This document shows positions 5,739-13,399 of a stretch of 21,486 nucleotides of DNA, in pieces (positions within the stretch are counted from its first letter, which is position 1; each line of letters opens with the position of its first letter). Source of the DNA: JBPEWY01 sp052032225 (GTDB lineage Bacteria > Bacteroidota > Bacteroidia > Flavobacteriales > Flavobacteriaceae); contig JBPEWY010000004.1 in assembly GCA_052032225.1 (NCBI GenBank), positions 1 through 21,486 on the forward strand, read 5' to 3'. A model generated the notes under the pieces. It saw nothing but the letters and a program-made list of their open reading frames with translations. It was not told the DNA's origin and searched no databases. A program made the translations under genes and the position numbers.

Positions 5739-8108
5739 TTAGTTATTATTTTTCTCGTTATTTAATAATTGTTCTAAACTGGTTAAATCAGGTACTAAAA
5801 CTTGTCTTGCTTTACTACCTTCAAAAGGACCAACAATACCGGCTGCTTCTAACTGATCAATTAATCTTCCGGCTCTATTGTATCCTAATTTTAATTTCCT
5901 TTGTAATAAAGATGCAGAGCCTTGTTGGGCTGTAACAATTACTTCGGCAGCCTGATTAAATAAAGGGTCTCTGTCTTCTATACTTACATCAATACTTGTG
6001 CCAGATTCTTCACCTACGTACTCCGGCAAAATATGTGCTTCAGGGTAGGCACGTTGCGACCCAATATACTCTGTAATTTTTGCAACCTCCGGGGTATCTA
6101 CAAAAGCACATTGAAGCCTAATTAAATCGTTACCTTGCGTGTAAAGCATATCTCCTCTACCAATTAGTTGGTCTGCACCTTGGGTATCTAAAATGGTTCT
6201 CGAGTCTATTTTAGAGGTAACTCTAAACGCAATTCTGGCAGGGAAGTTTGCTTTAATAATACCGGTAATTACATTAACCGAAGGCCTTTGTGTAGCAATA
6301 ATTAAATGAATACCAACAGCTCTGGCTAATTGAGCTAAACGAGCAATTGGAGTTTCTACCTCTTTGCCGGCAGTCATAATTAAATCGGCAAACTCATCTA
6401 TAATTAATACAATGTATGGTAAAAACTTATGTCCATCATTAGGGTTAAGCTTTCTGGCTTTAAACTTTGCATTGTATTCTTTAATGTTTCTAACCATTGC
6501 ATTTTTTAGCAATTCGTAACGGTTATCCATTTCAATGCAAAGAGAATTTAAGGTGTTAATAACCTTTGTGTTATCAGTTATTATTGCTTCTTCTGTATCA
6601 GGGAGTTTAGCTAAAAAATGACGTTCAATTTTATTAAATAAAGTAAGCTCTACTTTTTTAGGATCTACCAATACAAATTTTACTTCGGCAGGATGTTTTT
6701 TGTATAAAAGTGAGGTTAAAATTGCATTTAAACCAACCGATTTACCTTGCCCGGTAGCTCCGGCCATAAGTAAGTGTGGCATTTTAGCTAAATCTACTAC
6801 AAAGGTTTCATTGCTAATGGTTTTACCTAAGGCAATAGGAAGCTCCATTTCTGCATTTTGAAATTTTTGCGAAGCAATTACAGAACGCATAGATACTATA
6901 GAGGCGTTTTTGTTAGGCACCTCTATACCAATGGTTCCTTTGCCCGGTATTGGTGCAATTATTCTAATGCCTAAAGCAGATAAAGACAATGCAATATCGT
7001 CTTCTAAGTTTTTAATTTTAGATATTCTAATTCCGGCAGCCGGAACAATCTCGTATAAAGTTACTGTAGGGCCAATGGTAGCTTTAATATGTGCAATTCC
7101 TATTTTGTATTGCTCGAGTGTTTTTACAATCCTTTTTTTGTTGGCTTCTAACTCTTCTTGGTTAATGGTTATGCTACTTTTTACACCATGATCACTTAAA
7201 AGCTCTAAGGTTGGGAATTTATAATTACTAAGCTCTAAAGTAGGATCAAACTCGCCAAAATCTTCAACCAATTTATTGGCTAAAACATCGGTAACTTCCT
7301 CTTCTTCAGGTTGTTCTACTTCAACCTTTAAATCAGAATCTTCATTTTCAGTATTGTTATTTTGGTTTTTTATAGCGATAGATTCAGCAGTAACTGTACT
7401 CTCTTCTGAAGTGGTGTCTGAAAATACAACTTCAGTTGCTTCATTTTGTTCATTTTCTTCGGTTAATGAAGATGAATTTGTAGTTTCTTCTGGAGAAGAA
7501 AGGTTTTCTGATGCATTAAGTTCTTTACGTTTAAAAAGAGCAGCTATTTTTTCAGGAGTAATTTTTAATCTAACAACCATATAGGTTATGCCAACGAAGG
7601 CTAATAATAAAATAACTCCTGCTTTACCAATATAATCTTGCAGAAAATCGTTCAATTCAAAACCGACAACACCTCCTAAAAGCGGAAATTTTTCGGTAAA
7701 AAAACCAAACAGAACGGCAAACCAAACCATTATTAATATGCTCCAAAACCATGTATTTACTAATGATTTTTTTGAACGATTTAAAACCATTCCGGCTCCG
7801 GTAATAAAGAGTAAGTATGTTAAAATGTATGTAGCAACACCAAATCCTTTATAAATTAGAAAATGACTAACGTTAGCTCCAAATTTACTGAGCCAATTTT
7901 TAGCTTGTAACTCTCTGTTAGCAAATTCTGTAACAATACTTTGGTCTTCTTGCCAATGAATAAAATAAGAAGTAAAAGCTATAAAAAAAGCTATACTTAA
8001 TGTTACCAATAAACTCCCCAAAACAATACTATTTTGTCTAGAAAGTTTAAAGATTGAGCGTTTACTATTAACAGATTTGGTAGTCTTTTTAGATTTTTTC
8101 TTTACCAT
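5739..8108 (-). CDS. ftsK: FtsK/SpoIIIE-type DNA translocase
   Basis: A septum-anchored hexameric motor that pumps DNA during chromosome segregation and dimer resolution. At 789 residues it is of the short FtsK/SpoIIIE type. It has four membrane segments (about 29-50, 88-108, 119-138, 163-180) and an acidic Ser/Thr/Glu-rich linker (about 195-285), shorter than the Pro/Gln linker of E. coli FtsK. The alpha/beta motor follows, with Walker A GATGQGKS (449-456), Walker B IVLIIDE (566-572), ATQRPSVNVITG (605-616) and DTQGADQLIGRGDML (641-655). The C-terminal gamma winged helix (about 715-775; KLGYNRAGRLIDQLEAAGIV) reads oriented DNA signals. The ATG at 8108 gives a lysine-rich N-terminus as usual. 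It heads a tight run with lolA (3 bases) and has its own -7 box. Confidence 0.96.
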   Translation of the reverse strand: MVKKKSKKTTKSVNSKRSIFKLSRQNSIVLGSLLVTLSIAFFIAFTSYFIHWQEDQSIVTEFANRELQAKNWLSKFGANVSHFLIYKGFGVATYILTYLLFITGAGMVLNRSKKSLVNTWFWSILIMVWFAVLFGFFTEKFPLLGGVVGFELNDFLQDYIGKAGVILLLAFVGITYMVVRLKITPEKIAALFKRKELNASENLSSPEETTNSSSLTEENEQNEATEVVFSDTTSEESTVTAESIAIKNQNNNTENEDSDLKVEVEQPEEEEVTDVLANKLVEDFGEFDPTLELSNYKFPTLELLSDHGVKSSITINQEELEANKKRIVKTLEQYKIGIAHIKATIGPTVTLYEIVPAAGIRISKIKNLEDDIALSLSALGIRIIAPIPGKGTIGIEVPNKNASIVSMRSVIASQKFQNAEMELPIALGKTISNETFVVDLAKMPHLLMAGATGQGKSVGLNAILTSLLYKKHPAEVKFVLVDPKKVELTLFNKIERHFLAKLPDTEEAIITDNTKVINTLNSLCIEMDNRYELLKNAMVRNIKEYNAKFKARKLNPNDGHKFLPYIVLIIDEFADLIMTAGKEVETPIARLAQLARAVGIHLIIATQRPSVNVITGIIKANFPARIAFRVTSKIDSRTILDTQGADQLIGRGDMLYTQGNDLIRLQCAFVDTPEVAKITEYIGSQRAYPEAHILPEYVGEESGTSIDVSIEDRDPLFNQAAEVIVTAQQGSASLLQRKLKLGYNRAGRLIDQLEAAGIVGPFEGSKARQVLVPDLTSLEQLLNNEKNNN

Positions 8109-8128
8109 TAGCCCTTATAGGTTTGCCA

Positions 8129-8136
8129 CAAAAATA
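8129..8136 (-). promoter_or_regulatory. -7 box of the ftsK-lolA-lptF-ribB unit
   Basis: TATTTTTG on the minus strand matches TAnnTTTG, 20 bases before the ftsK ATG. It lies in the 84-base gap after dgkA, the only sizeable gap in this run. No TTG occurs at the -33 position; a palindrome (8141-8156) occupies that stretch. Confidence 0.5.
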
Positions 8137-8140
8137 CAAA

Positions 8141-8156
8141 TTACTAACGTTCGTAA
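8141..8156. promoter_or_regulatory. Candidate operator: 16-bp near-palindrome over the ftsK promoter
   Basis: TTACTAACGTTCGTAA equals its own reverse complement at 14 of 16 positions; the one mismatched pair is symmetric. It begins 4 bases upstream of the -7 box, where a bound dimeric repressor would block RNA polymerase. The size and symmetry fit a TetR-like or similar dimeric regulator, but no regulator gene is adjacent and the site is seen once only. Confidence 0.4.
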
Positions 8157-8192
8157 TGGCAGCTTTGTTTTGTAATATTAACAAAGTAGTAT

Positions 8193-8561
8193 TTACCATA
8201 TTTTTGGAATGTAAATAATACAGCCTATGAGTATGGCTGCAATTGCAGTAAAAAACACTGCGCCGGCAGCAATATCTTTTAAAAGTCCAATTTTAGTATC
8301 GTATTCCGGCTGTACGTAATCTGCAAGTTTTTCTAAAGCTGTATTAAGCCCTTCTATACTTAACACTAATGCAATAACAAGAATTTGAATAATCCATTCT
8401 GTAGATGAAATGTCAAAATAAAATCCTGCAATTATTGCAACAATTGCCAATACAACTTGCACTTTAATACTAGACTCTGTTTTTATTAGCAACAAAGCAC
8501 CATTGCTGGCATACTTTAAACTATCTAATCTACTTTTAAAAAAGCTTTGTTGTTTTTTCAT
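8193..8561 (-). CDS. dgkA: Diacylglycerol kinase family protein (DgkA/undecaprenol kinase type)
   Basis: A 122-residue integral-membrane lipid kinase of the DgkA family, which phosphorylates diacylglycerol or, in Gram-positive relatives, undecaprenol, with ATP-Mg. Three membrane segments are visible (about 35-50, 55-75, 98-118). A conserved acidic residue, Glu29, precedes the first segment. The catalytic signature EGLNTALEKLAD (70-81) includes the metal-binding Glu, and KDIAAGAV (95-102) matches the family motif. The N-terminal SFFKSRLDSLKYASNGALLL resembles the amphipathic surface helix. Which lipid is used cannot be told from sequence. The start ATG overlaps the tpx stop (ATGA), so translation is probably coupled. 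Confidence 0.9.
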   Translation of the reverse strand: MKKQQSFFKSRLDSLKYASNGALLLIKTESSIKVQVVLAIVAIIAGFYFDISSTEWIIQILVIALVLSIEGLNTALEKLADYVQPEYDTKIGLLKDIAAGAVFFTAIAAILIGCIIYIPKIW

Positions 8562-9058
8562 GAAAGCGCTTTTAATGCAGCTTGATAATTAGGTTCGTTA
8601 ACGGTTTCTGCAACCTGCTCTGTGTATATTACCTCTCCGTTAGAGTTTACAACTACTATGGCTCTTGATAGAAGACCTTCTAGTGGTCCATTTGTAAAGG
8701 TTACACCATATGCTTTTCCAAAATTCCCATCTCTAAAATCTGATAGCATTTCTACATTTTCAATACCGTCTGCAGCACAGAATCTGGCTTGTGCAAAAGG
8801 TAAGTCTTTAGAAATACATAAAACTTTAGTGTTAGCTAAATTAGCTGCAGTTTCGTTGAACTTTCTAACCGATGTGGCACACGTTCCAGTGTCTACACTC
8901 GGAAAAATATTTAACACTAAATTAGAGCCTTTATAGTCTGCCAGTGTAGTAGTAGAGAGGTCTGTTTTTACCAAAGTAAACTCAGGTGCTTTAGCACCAA
9001 TAGTTGGTAGTGTGCCAATTGTACTAAAATTATTGCCTTTAAGAGATACTGTTGCCAT
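8558..9058 (-). CDS. tpx: Thiol peroxidase (atypical 2-Cys peroxiredoxin, Tpx)
   Basis: A thioredoxin-dependent peroxidase that reduces hydrogen peroxide and alkyl hydroperoxides. From the ATG at 9058 it is 165 residues, matching the family. Cys60 in PSVDTGTC with the following ATSVRKFN is the peroxidatic cysteine, and Cys94 in ARFCAADGIENVEMLSD is the resolving cysteine; their 34-residue separation is the Tpx signature. VLCISKDLPFAQ (79-90) and GLLSRAIVVVN are also typical. The open frame extends to 9088, but family members start with the MATVSLKGN-type strand, so I use 9058. It is the first gene of a pair with dgkA, overlapping by 4 bases. A strong terminator upstream separates it from the peroxiredoxin/thioredoxin operon. 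Confidence 0.95.
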   Translation of the reverse strand: MATVSLKGNNFSTIGTLPTIGAKAPEFTLVKTDLSTTTLADYKGSNLVLNIFPSVDTGTCATSVRKFNETAANLANTKVLCISKDLPFAQARFCAADGIENVEMLSDFRDGNFGKAYGVTFTNGPLEGLLSRAIVVVNSNGEVIYTEQVAETVNEPNYQAALKALS

Positions 9059-9115
9059 TTGTAAAATTATTTGTTTAAAAATAACCAATTATGCTTTTAG
9101 CAGCTAACTATAATT

Positions 9116-9152
9116 AAAAAAAATCCCCTTTTGGAAAACAAAAGGGGATTTT
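9116..9152 (-). terminator. Terminator of the peroxiredoxin-thioredoxin operon
   Basis: A perfect 13-bp stem (9120-9132 with 9140-9152) with a 7-base loop, containing four G:C pairs. On the minus strand it is followed by eight T (9123 down to 9116). It lies 22 bases after the stop of the 83-residue protein gene, in the right orientation to end that operon before tpx. Confidence 0.9.
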
Positions 9153-9173
9153 GATTAGTTGTTAACAAATAGT

Positions 9174-9425
9174 TTAATCTATAGAACCGGTTACTCGTTT
9201 CATGAAACTATTCAGTGCTTCTTTTTTTGGTGTTCCTTCTTTTATAAGTTTATTAACTTCTAAAGCACCATAAAGATTAGAAAGCAATTCGCCAATTACA
9301 TCCAGCTCTTCGTCTTTTAGAGGAGCTTCGGCCAATGCTTCTAGCGTTTCAATAGTTTCAATAATGTAATCTTCGTCGTTATCCTCAATAAACTGAGTGA
9401 TATGTTTAATTACCGGTAACCTCAT
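9174..9425 (-). CDS. Small conserved helical protein (DUF6952-like)
   Basis: An 83-residue acidic protein with no signal peptide, membrane segment or cysteine. It should be almost all helical: about 5-13, a heptad-like stretch at 17-32 (DEDYIIETIETLEALA), then 36-60 (DEELDVIGELLSNLYGALEV) and a basic C-terminal helix (66-80). It resembles a Bacteroidota family named, as I recall, DUF6952, which has no established function. It is the last gene of the peroxiredoxin operon and its first 20 bases overlap the 3' end of the thioredoxin-like gene, so the two are translationally coupled. That makes a partner or regulator role in thiol redox plausible, but this is guilt by association only. The start at 9425 fits because other in-frame ATGs are too far downstream. 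Confidence 0.75.
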   Translation of the reverse strand: MRLPVIKHITQFIEDNDEDYIIETIETLEALAEAPLKDEELDVIGELLSNLYGALEVNKLIKEGTPKKEALNSFMKRVTGSID

Positions 9426-9720
9426 CTACTAATTGTTTTAATACATCAAACTTATTGGTTTGCACCTGATTAACAAACTCGCCGTTTTTAAATGCTGCAA
9501 AAGTGGGTAGATTATCTACGTTTGCCAATTTTCTTGAGTTAGGATATTTCTCTGCATCGGCAATTATAAAAGTAGCATCAGAATGTTCTGAAGCAAGTTT
9601 TTTAAACTTTGGCTTCATTATTCTGCAATTGCCACACCAGCTTGCAGCGTATTGTACAACAACTATATTGTTGTTTTTAACAATTTCGGCTAAGTTGTCT
9701 TGCGCTAACTCCTGTACCAT
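9406..9720 (-). CDS. Thioredoxin-family protein with a CGNC active site
   Basis: A 104-residue cytoplasmic protein with a thioredoxin fold and no signal peptide. The active site is WCGNC (Cys29, Cys32) at the expected place after the central strand IVVVQYAASW. The usual proline between the cysteines (CGPC) is Asn, which in related proteins shifts redox potential and cysteine pKa. The cis-proline loop is present (NVDNLPTFAAFKNGEFV, about 67-83). It lies between a 2-Cys peroxiredoxin (stop 1 base upstream of this start) and the DUF6952-like gene (20-base overlap). The likely role is reductant of that peroxiredoxin; this is inferred from context. General thioredoxin for the whole cell is less likely given the non-canonical motif. 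Confidence 0.9.
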   Translation of the reverse strand: MVQELAQDNLAEIVKNNNIVVVQYAASWCGNCRIMKPKFKKLASEHSDATFIIADAEKYPNSRKLANVDNLPTFAAFKNGEFVNQVQTNKFDVLKQLVDEVTGN

Positions 9721-9721
9721 T

Positions 9722-10360
9722 TTAGTGAGAGCTTAAGTATTCTGCAACACCTTTTCTGTCTGCTGTCATGGCATCTTTACCTTCTTCCCAGTTAGCAGGA
9801 CAAACTTCACCTTTTTCTTGTACGTGCGTGTAGGCATCAATTAATCTTAAATACTCATTTACGTTTCTACCTACAGGCATGTGGTTAATGCTTTCATGAA
9901 AAACAGTACCTTCTTCGTCAATTAAATAGGTAGCTCTGTATGTAACATTATCACCTTCGTAAATAAACGAATCGGTTTCTTCGTTGTAAGTTTCAGACTG
10001 GATGTCTAAAATTCTTAGCATGTTTGCTAAGTTACGGTTGCTGTCTGCTAAAATTGGGTATGTTACACCTTCAATACCACCATTTTCTTTAGAGGTGTTT
10101 AACCATGCAAAGTGTACTTCTGGAGTATCACAAGAAGCACCAATTACAATAGTGTTTCTTTTTTCGAATTCAGGTAATGCTTCTTGGAAAGCGTGAAGTT
10201 CTGTTGGACACACAAAAGTAAAATCTTTTGGATACCAGAATAATAGAACTTTCTTTTTATTCTTTACAGCTTCTTCTAATACATTGATTTTAAAAGTGTC
10301 ACCCATTTCGTTCATTGCATCTACAGCAATGTTTGGGAATTTTTTTCCTACTATAGCCAT
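9722..10360 (-). CDS. Typical 2-Cys peroxiredoxin (AhpC/Prx1 type)
   Basis: A cytoplasmic peroxidase that reduces H2O2 and organic peroxides, forming an inter-subunit disulfide afterwards reduced by a thioredoxin-like partner. It is 212 residues. The peroxidatic Cys51 is in DFTFVCPTELHAF; GASCDTPEVHFAWLNT (74-89) is the conserved strand-helix; YRATYLIDEEGTVF (141-154) holds the active-site Arg; and the resolving Cys187 is in GEVCPANWEEG. The residues after Cys187 include a C-terminal extension (AMTADRKGVAEYL). The GG insertion seen in sensitive Prx1 proteins may be represented by ENGGIEG at 92-98, so sensitivity to over-oxidation is possible. The thioredoxin-like gene follows after 1 base. 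A -7 box lies about 35 bases upstream. Confidence 0.95.
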   Translation of the reverse strand: MAIVGKKFPNIAVDAMNEMGDTFKINVLEEAVKNKKKVLLFWYPKDFTFVCPTELHAFQEALPEFEKRNTIVIGASCDTPEVHFAWLNTSKENGGIEGVTYPILADSNRNLANMLRILDIQSETYNEETDSFIYEGDNVTYRATYLIDEEGTVFHESINHMPVGRNVNEYLRLIDAYTHVQEKGEVCPANWEEGKDAMTADRKGVAEYLSSH

Positions 10361-10394
10361 TTTTATATACTTTTTAGGTTATTAATTTCACCTA

Positions 10395-10402
10395 CAAAGA
10401 TA
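10395..10402 (-). promoter_or_regulatory. -7 box of the peroxiredoxin operon
   Basis: TATCTTTG on the minus strand is a perfect TAnnTTTG box and gives a leader of about 25-30 bases before the ATG at 10360. No TTG lies at the -33 spacing. The rest of the gap up to 10488 is AT-rich, and I see no OxyR-like dyad in it. Confidence 0.5.
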
Positions 10403-10488
10403 ATATTCAAAAAGGCGTTTACCATAAAATAAAATTTTAATTTTTTATGTTATGATAAGCTTTATTTATTTAGTGTTGAAATTGCACA

Positions 10489-11982
10489 CTAACCGGCTAC
10501 TTTGTCTTTTAATTGCCTGATTTTTATACCAAAAGCAGCAAATAGGAGCGTGGTAAATGGGCTCAAATAATTAAAGAAAGCATAACCGGCATACGATAGG
10601 GTATCTACCCCCAAAACGCCTGCTTGGTATGCACCACATGTATTCCATGGTATTAAAACCGAAGTAACAGTACCTGAGTCTTCTAATGTTCTACTTAGGT
10701 TTTCAGGCGCTAATCCTTTGTCTTTGTAGGCTTTAGCATACATTCTACCCGGAACAACAATTGCCAGATATTGATCTGATGCCGTGATGTTTAATGCTAA
10801 ACAGCTGGCCACAGTACTAGCAAATAAACCAAATACAGAGTCAAATAAACTAAGTAAAGCTTTGCTTATTTTAGATAGCGCCCCGATTGCATCCATTACA
10901 CCACCAAAAACCATGGCACATACAATTAACCAAATGGTGTTTAACATACCTGCCATTCCGCCCGATGTGAAGAGATCGCTTAATTTTTCGTTTGATGTAG
11001 GTACGCTAATATCTACCGTAATAGCATTCATTACCCCTTGGTAAGCCGATTTAAGGGTAAGTGTATCTGCACCAGCAATTTGGGCGACTAATTCCGGTTG
11101 AAAAATCACAGCAAAAACACCTCCTAATAATGTACCTATAAGTAAAGCAATTAAAGGCGATGTTTTTTTAACAATCATTCCGATTACAATAGCCGGAACA
11201 ACAAACAACCAAGGAGATATATTAAATGATTCTTTGATTGATGCTAACATATTGCTGGTGTCTGGTGCTTGAGAAGTATCTAAAGTAAAGCCTATTATAG
11301 TGAAAATCACTAAAGTTACAAGTACAGTAGGGACTGTTGTATAGGCCATATATCTAATGTGTGTAAACAAATCTGTTCCTGCCATTGCAGGCGCTAAGTT
11401 AGTAGTATCACTTAGTGGCGACATTTTGTCGCCAAAGTATGCACCAGAGATAACTGCACCGGCTGTCATACCTAACGATATTCCTAACGCATCGCCAATA
11501 CCAATAAGTGCAATACCAACGGTAGCCGAGGTTGTCCAGCTACTTCCGGTAGCAATAGATATTATAGCACAAATAATTACACAAGCTGCCAAGAAAAATG
11601 TTGGGTTAAGTATCTGTAACCCATAATAAATCATAGAAGGGATAATACCACTTAAAAGCCAAGTTCCTGCAAGAGATCCTACCATTAATAAAATTAATAA
11701 AGCGCCGGTTGTAGATTTAACATTCTCGGCAACTTCATCAATCATTTTATCGTATGAAACCTTATTAAAAAAACCAACAATGGCTGCAACGGCCGCACCT
11801 AACAAGAGAATAAATTGGTTAGAACCACTTAGTGCATCGTCTTTAAAAACCACTAAAACATTGTAAGCTAGCATTCCAATTAAAGCAAAAATTGGAATAA
11901 GTGCTTCCCAAATACTTAATTCTTTGTTTTCTACTATGTTTTGATTTTGCGGGTTTGAGGAAGTATTATCTTGGTTTTTCAT
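10489..11982 (-). CDS. nhaC: NhaC-family Na+/H+ antiporter
   Basis: A 497-residue inner-membrane antiporter of the NhaC (ion transporter) family that exports sodium in exchange for protons. The hydrophilic N-terminus (1-22, Asn/Gln-rich) is followed by about eleven hydrophobic segments starting at ELSIWEALIPIFALIGML. Recognisable family stretches are SIATGSSWTTSATVGIALIGIG (about 140-162), ISGAYFGDKMSPLSDTTNLA (about 178-197), which carries the conserved acidic residues proposed to bind cation, and SRTLEDSGTVTSVLIPWNTC near the C-terminus. Substrate could include other organic cation or malate-lactate exchange as in NhaC relatives, but Na+/H+ is the usual call. The gene stands alone between the peroxiredoxin operon and the PLP enzyme, with a candidate promoter and no strong terminator. 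Confidence 0.9.
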   Translation of the reverse strand: MKNQDNTSSNPQNQNIVENKELSIWEALIPIFALIGMLAYNVLVVFKDDALSGSNQFILLLGAAVAAIVGFFNKVSYDKMIDEVAENVKSTTGALLILLMVGSLAGTWLLSGIIPSMIYYGLQILNPTFFLAACVIICAIISIATGSSWTTSATVGIALIGIGDALGISLGMTAGAVISGAYFGDKMSPLSDTTNLAPAMAGTDLFTHIRYMAYTTVPTVLVTLVIFTIIGFTLDTSQAPDTSNMLASIKESFNISPWLFVVPAIVIGMIVKKTSPLIALLIGTLLGGVFAVIFQPELVAQIAGADTLTLKSAYQGVMNAITVDISVPTSNEKLSDLFTSGGMAGMLNTIWLIVCAMVFGGVMDAIGALSKISKALLSLFDSVFGLFASTVASCLALNITASDQYLAIVVPGRMYAKAYKDKGLAPENLSRTLEDSGTVTSVLIPWNTCGAYQAGVLGVDTLSYAGYAFFNYLSPFTTLLFAAFGIKIRQLKDKVAG

Positions 11983-12012
11983 TAAGTTTAGTTTTTTAGG
12001 CTTGTAATGTTA

Positions 12013-12041
12013 CAATTTTAGCGGGTTTTATGCAAATGCAA
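12013..12041 (-). promoter_or_regulatory. Candidate promoter of nhaC
   Basis: On the minus strand TTG (12041-12039), an 18-base spacer and TAAAATTG (12020-12013, one mismatch to TAnnTTTG) match the Flavobacterium-type promoter layout. It gives a leader of about 25 bases. It starts inside the T tract that ends the upstream gene's terminator, so the two signals are adjacent. Confidence 0.4.
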
Positions 12042-12042
12042 T

Positions 12043-12075
12043 AAAAAAGCTCGGAGTTAAAATAATCCGAGCTTT
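12043..12075 (-). terminator. Terminator of the PLP-enzyme gene
   Basis: A 10-bp perfect stem (12046-12055 with 12066-12075), five of whose pairs are G:C, with a 10-base loop. It is followed on the minus strand by a T run, and lies 31 bases past the stop at 12106. It separates that gene from nhaC. Confidence 0.85.
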
Positions 12076-12105
12076 CTTGTAAAATATTGAAAATTAATGT
12101 TGTAG

Positions 12106-13323
12106 TTACACGGTGGCTACTTCATTTAATACGCCAAGCTCTACCATACATTGACGCATTTTTTGGTATGTACGCTCTATATCATTATCTAAACCTATAG
12201 AAAAACGTATTAAACCATCTGTTAAGCCCATTTCTTTTTGTTCTTCTTCCGGAATTTCTGAAGAAGTAGAAGTACCCGGAGCACTAAACAATGTTTTATA
12301 AAACCCTAAACTTACAGCTAAGTAGCCTAAATTACGTTCTTGCATTAGCTCCATTAACTGATTGGCTTTGTCTAAAGAACCCACATCTATAGTAAGCATA
12401 CCACCAAAACCAAACTCAGTATTCATCATACGTTTAAAGGTTTCGTGAGATGGGTGAGAGGCTAATCCCGGATATACCGTTTTAAGTCCGTCTGCTTCAA
12501 ATTTTTCAGCCAAATACTGAGCATTTTTACTGTGTTGCTTCATTCTAATATGAAGCGTACGAAGGTTTTTTAAGATAGATGCTGCTCTAATACTATCCAT
12601 TGTAGCACCTAAAAGCATACAAGCACCGTCATTTACATTTCTTAAGTTATCAATAAACTCTTGCTTTCCGCAAATTACACCTCCAACAGTATCACTAGAA
12701 CCGTTTATAAATTTTGTAAGGCTGTGTATTACAATATCTGCTCCTAATTTTGCAGGCGATACAGAAAGAGGTGAAAATGTATTGTCTACAACCAGTGTTA
12801 AATTGTGCTTTTTGGCTAGTTTAGACAATGCTTCTATATCTGCAACCTCCAATAACGGATTACTAACGGTTTCGCAGTATAAAACCTTTGTGTTTTTAGT
12901 GATGGCAGCCTCTACAACATCAAGCTTTGTTATATCTACAAAAGATGTTGTAATATTAAATTTAGGAGCAAAGTTTTTTAAGAAAGCATACGTGCCTCCA
13001 TAAATAGTTCTACTAGAAACCACATGATCTCCGGCATTACAAAGTTGCATGATAACCGGAGTAATAGCACCCATTCCTGATGCTGTAACATGAGCAGTTT
13101 CTGTACCTTCCATGGCTGCTAATGCCTCACCAAGATATAAGTTTGAAGGCGATGAATGTCTGGAATATAAATAACATCCGTCTGCATTACCTTCAAAAGT
13201 ATCAAACATGGTTTTAGCAGATAAAAATGTGTAGGTTGATGAATCTGATATAGATGGGTTTACACCTCCAAATTCACCAAAATATTGTAAATCTTGAATA
13301 TTGTCAGCTGGTTTAAAATCCAT
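12106..13323 (-). CDS. Cys/Met-metabolism PLP enzyme (methionine gamma-lyase / cystathionine gamma-synthase type)
   Basis: A 405-residue fold-type I PLP enzyme of the trans-sulfuration family. Visible residues are YSR (53-55), which contacts the neighbouring subunit's PLP phosphate; ASGMGAI (81-87); Tyr108 in TIYGGTYAF, stacking on PLP; Asp180 in VVDNTF; and the cofactor lysine Lys204 in HSLTKFINGSSDTVGG. Reactions in this family are gamma-replacement (homocysteine or cystathionine synthesis) or gamma-elimination (methionine to methanethiol, 2-oxobutyrate and ammonia). The position of the methionine gamma-lyase active-site Cys is Gly110, and the usual YSRxxNPT reads YSRHSSPS, so the exact reaction is uncertain. 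The divergent Lrp-type regulator, as with mdeA/mdeR of Pseudomonas putida, favours an amino-acid-induced catabolic lyase. That is inference from context. Confidence 0.88.
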   Translation of the reverse strand: MDFKPADNIQDLQYFGEFGGVNPSISDSSTYTFLSAKTMFDTFEGNADGCYLYSRHSSPSNLYLGEALAAMEGTETAHVTASGMGAITPVIMQLCNAGDHVVSSRTIYGGTYAFLKNFAPKFNITTSFVDITKLDVVEAAITKNTKVLYCETVSNPLLEVADIEALSKLAKKHNLTLVVDNTFSPLSVSPAKLGADIVIHSLTKFINGSSDTVGGVICGKQEFIDNLRNVNDGACMLLGATMDSIRAASILKNLRTLHIRMKQHSKNAQYLAEKFEADGLKTVYPGLASHPSHETFKRMMNTEFGFGGMLTIDVGSLDKANQLMELMQERNLGYLAVSLGFYKTLFSAPGTSTSSEIPEEEQKEMGLTDGLIRFSIGLDNDIERTYQKMRQCMVELGVLNEVATV

Positions 13324-13399
13324 GATGTATTAGTTTTAATATTTAAGCGTATCAAATTTCTTGAATATATGTTAAAATATCAATAAGATTAATTATATT

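Noticed and set aside
7276..7584. 102-codon plus-strand open frame within ftsK
   Set aside because: It is antisense to the acidic Ser/Glu-rich linker of FtsK, which mirrors as a Ser/Phe-rich product; no independent signal.
9059..9088. 10-residue N-terminal extension of Tpx
   Set aside because: The family begins with the strand that starts at the ATG at 9058; the extension has no conserved feature.
10470..10492. 7-bp hairpin at the nhaC stop codon as a terminator
   Set aside because: The stem is weak (two G:C pairs) with a 9-base loop and no T run follows on the minus strand.
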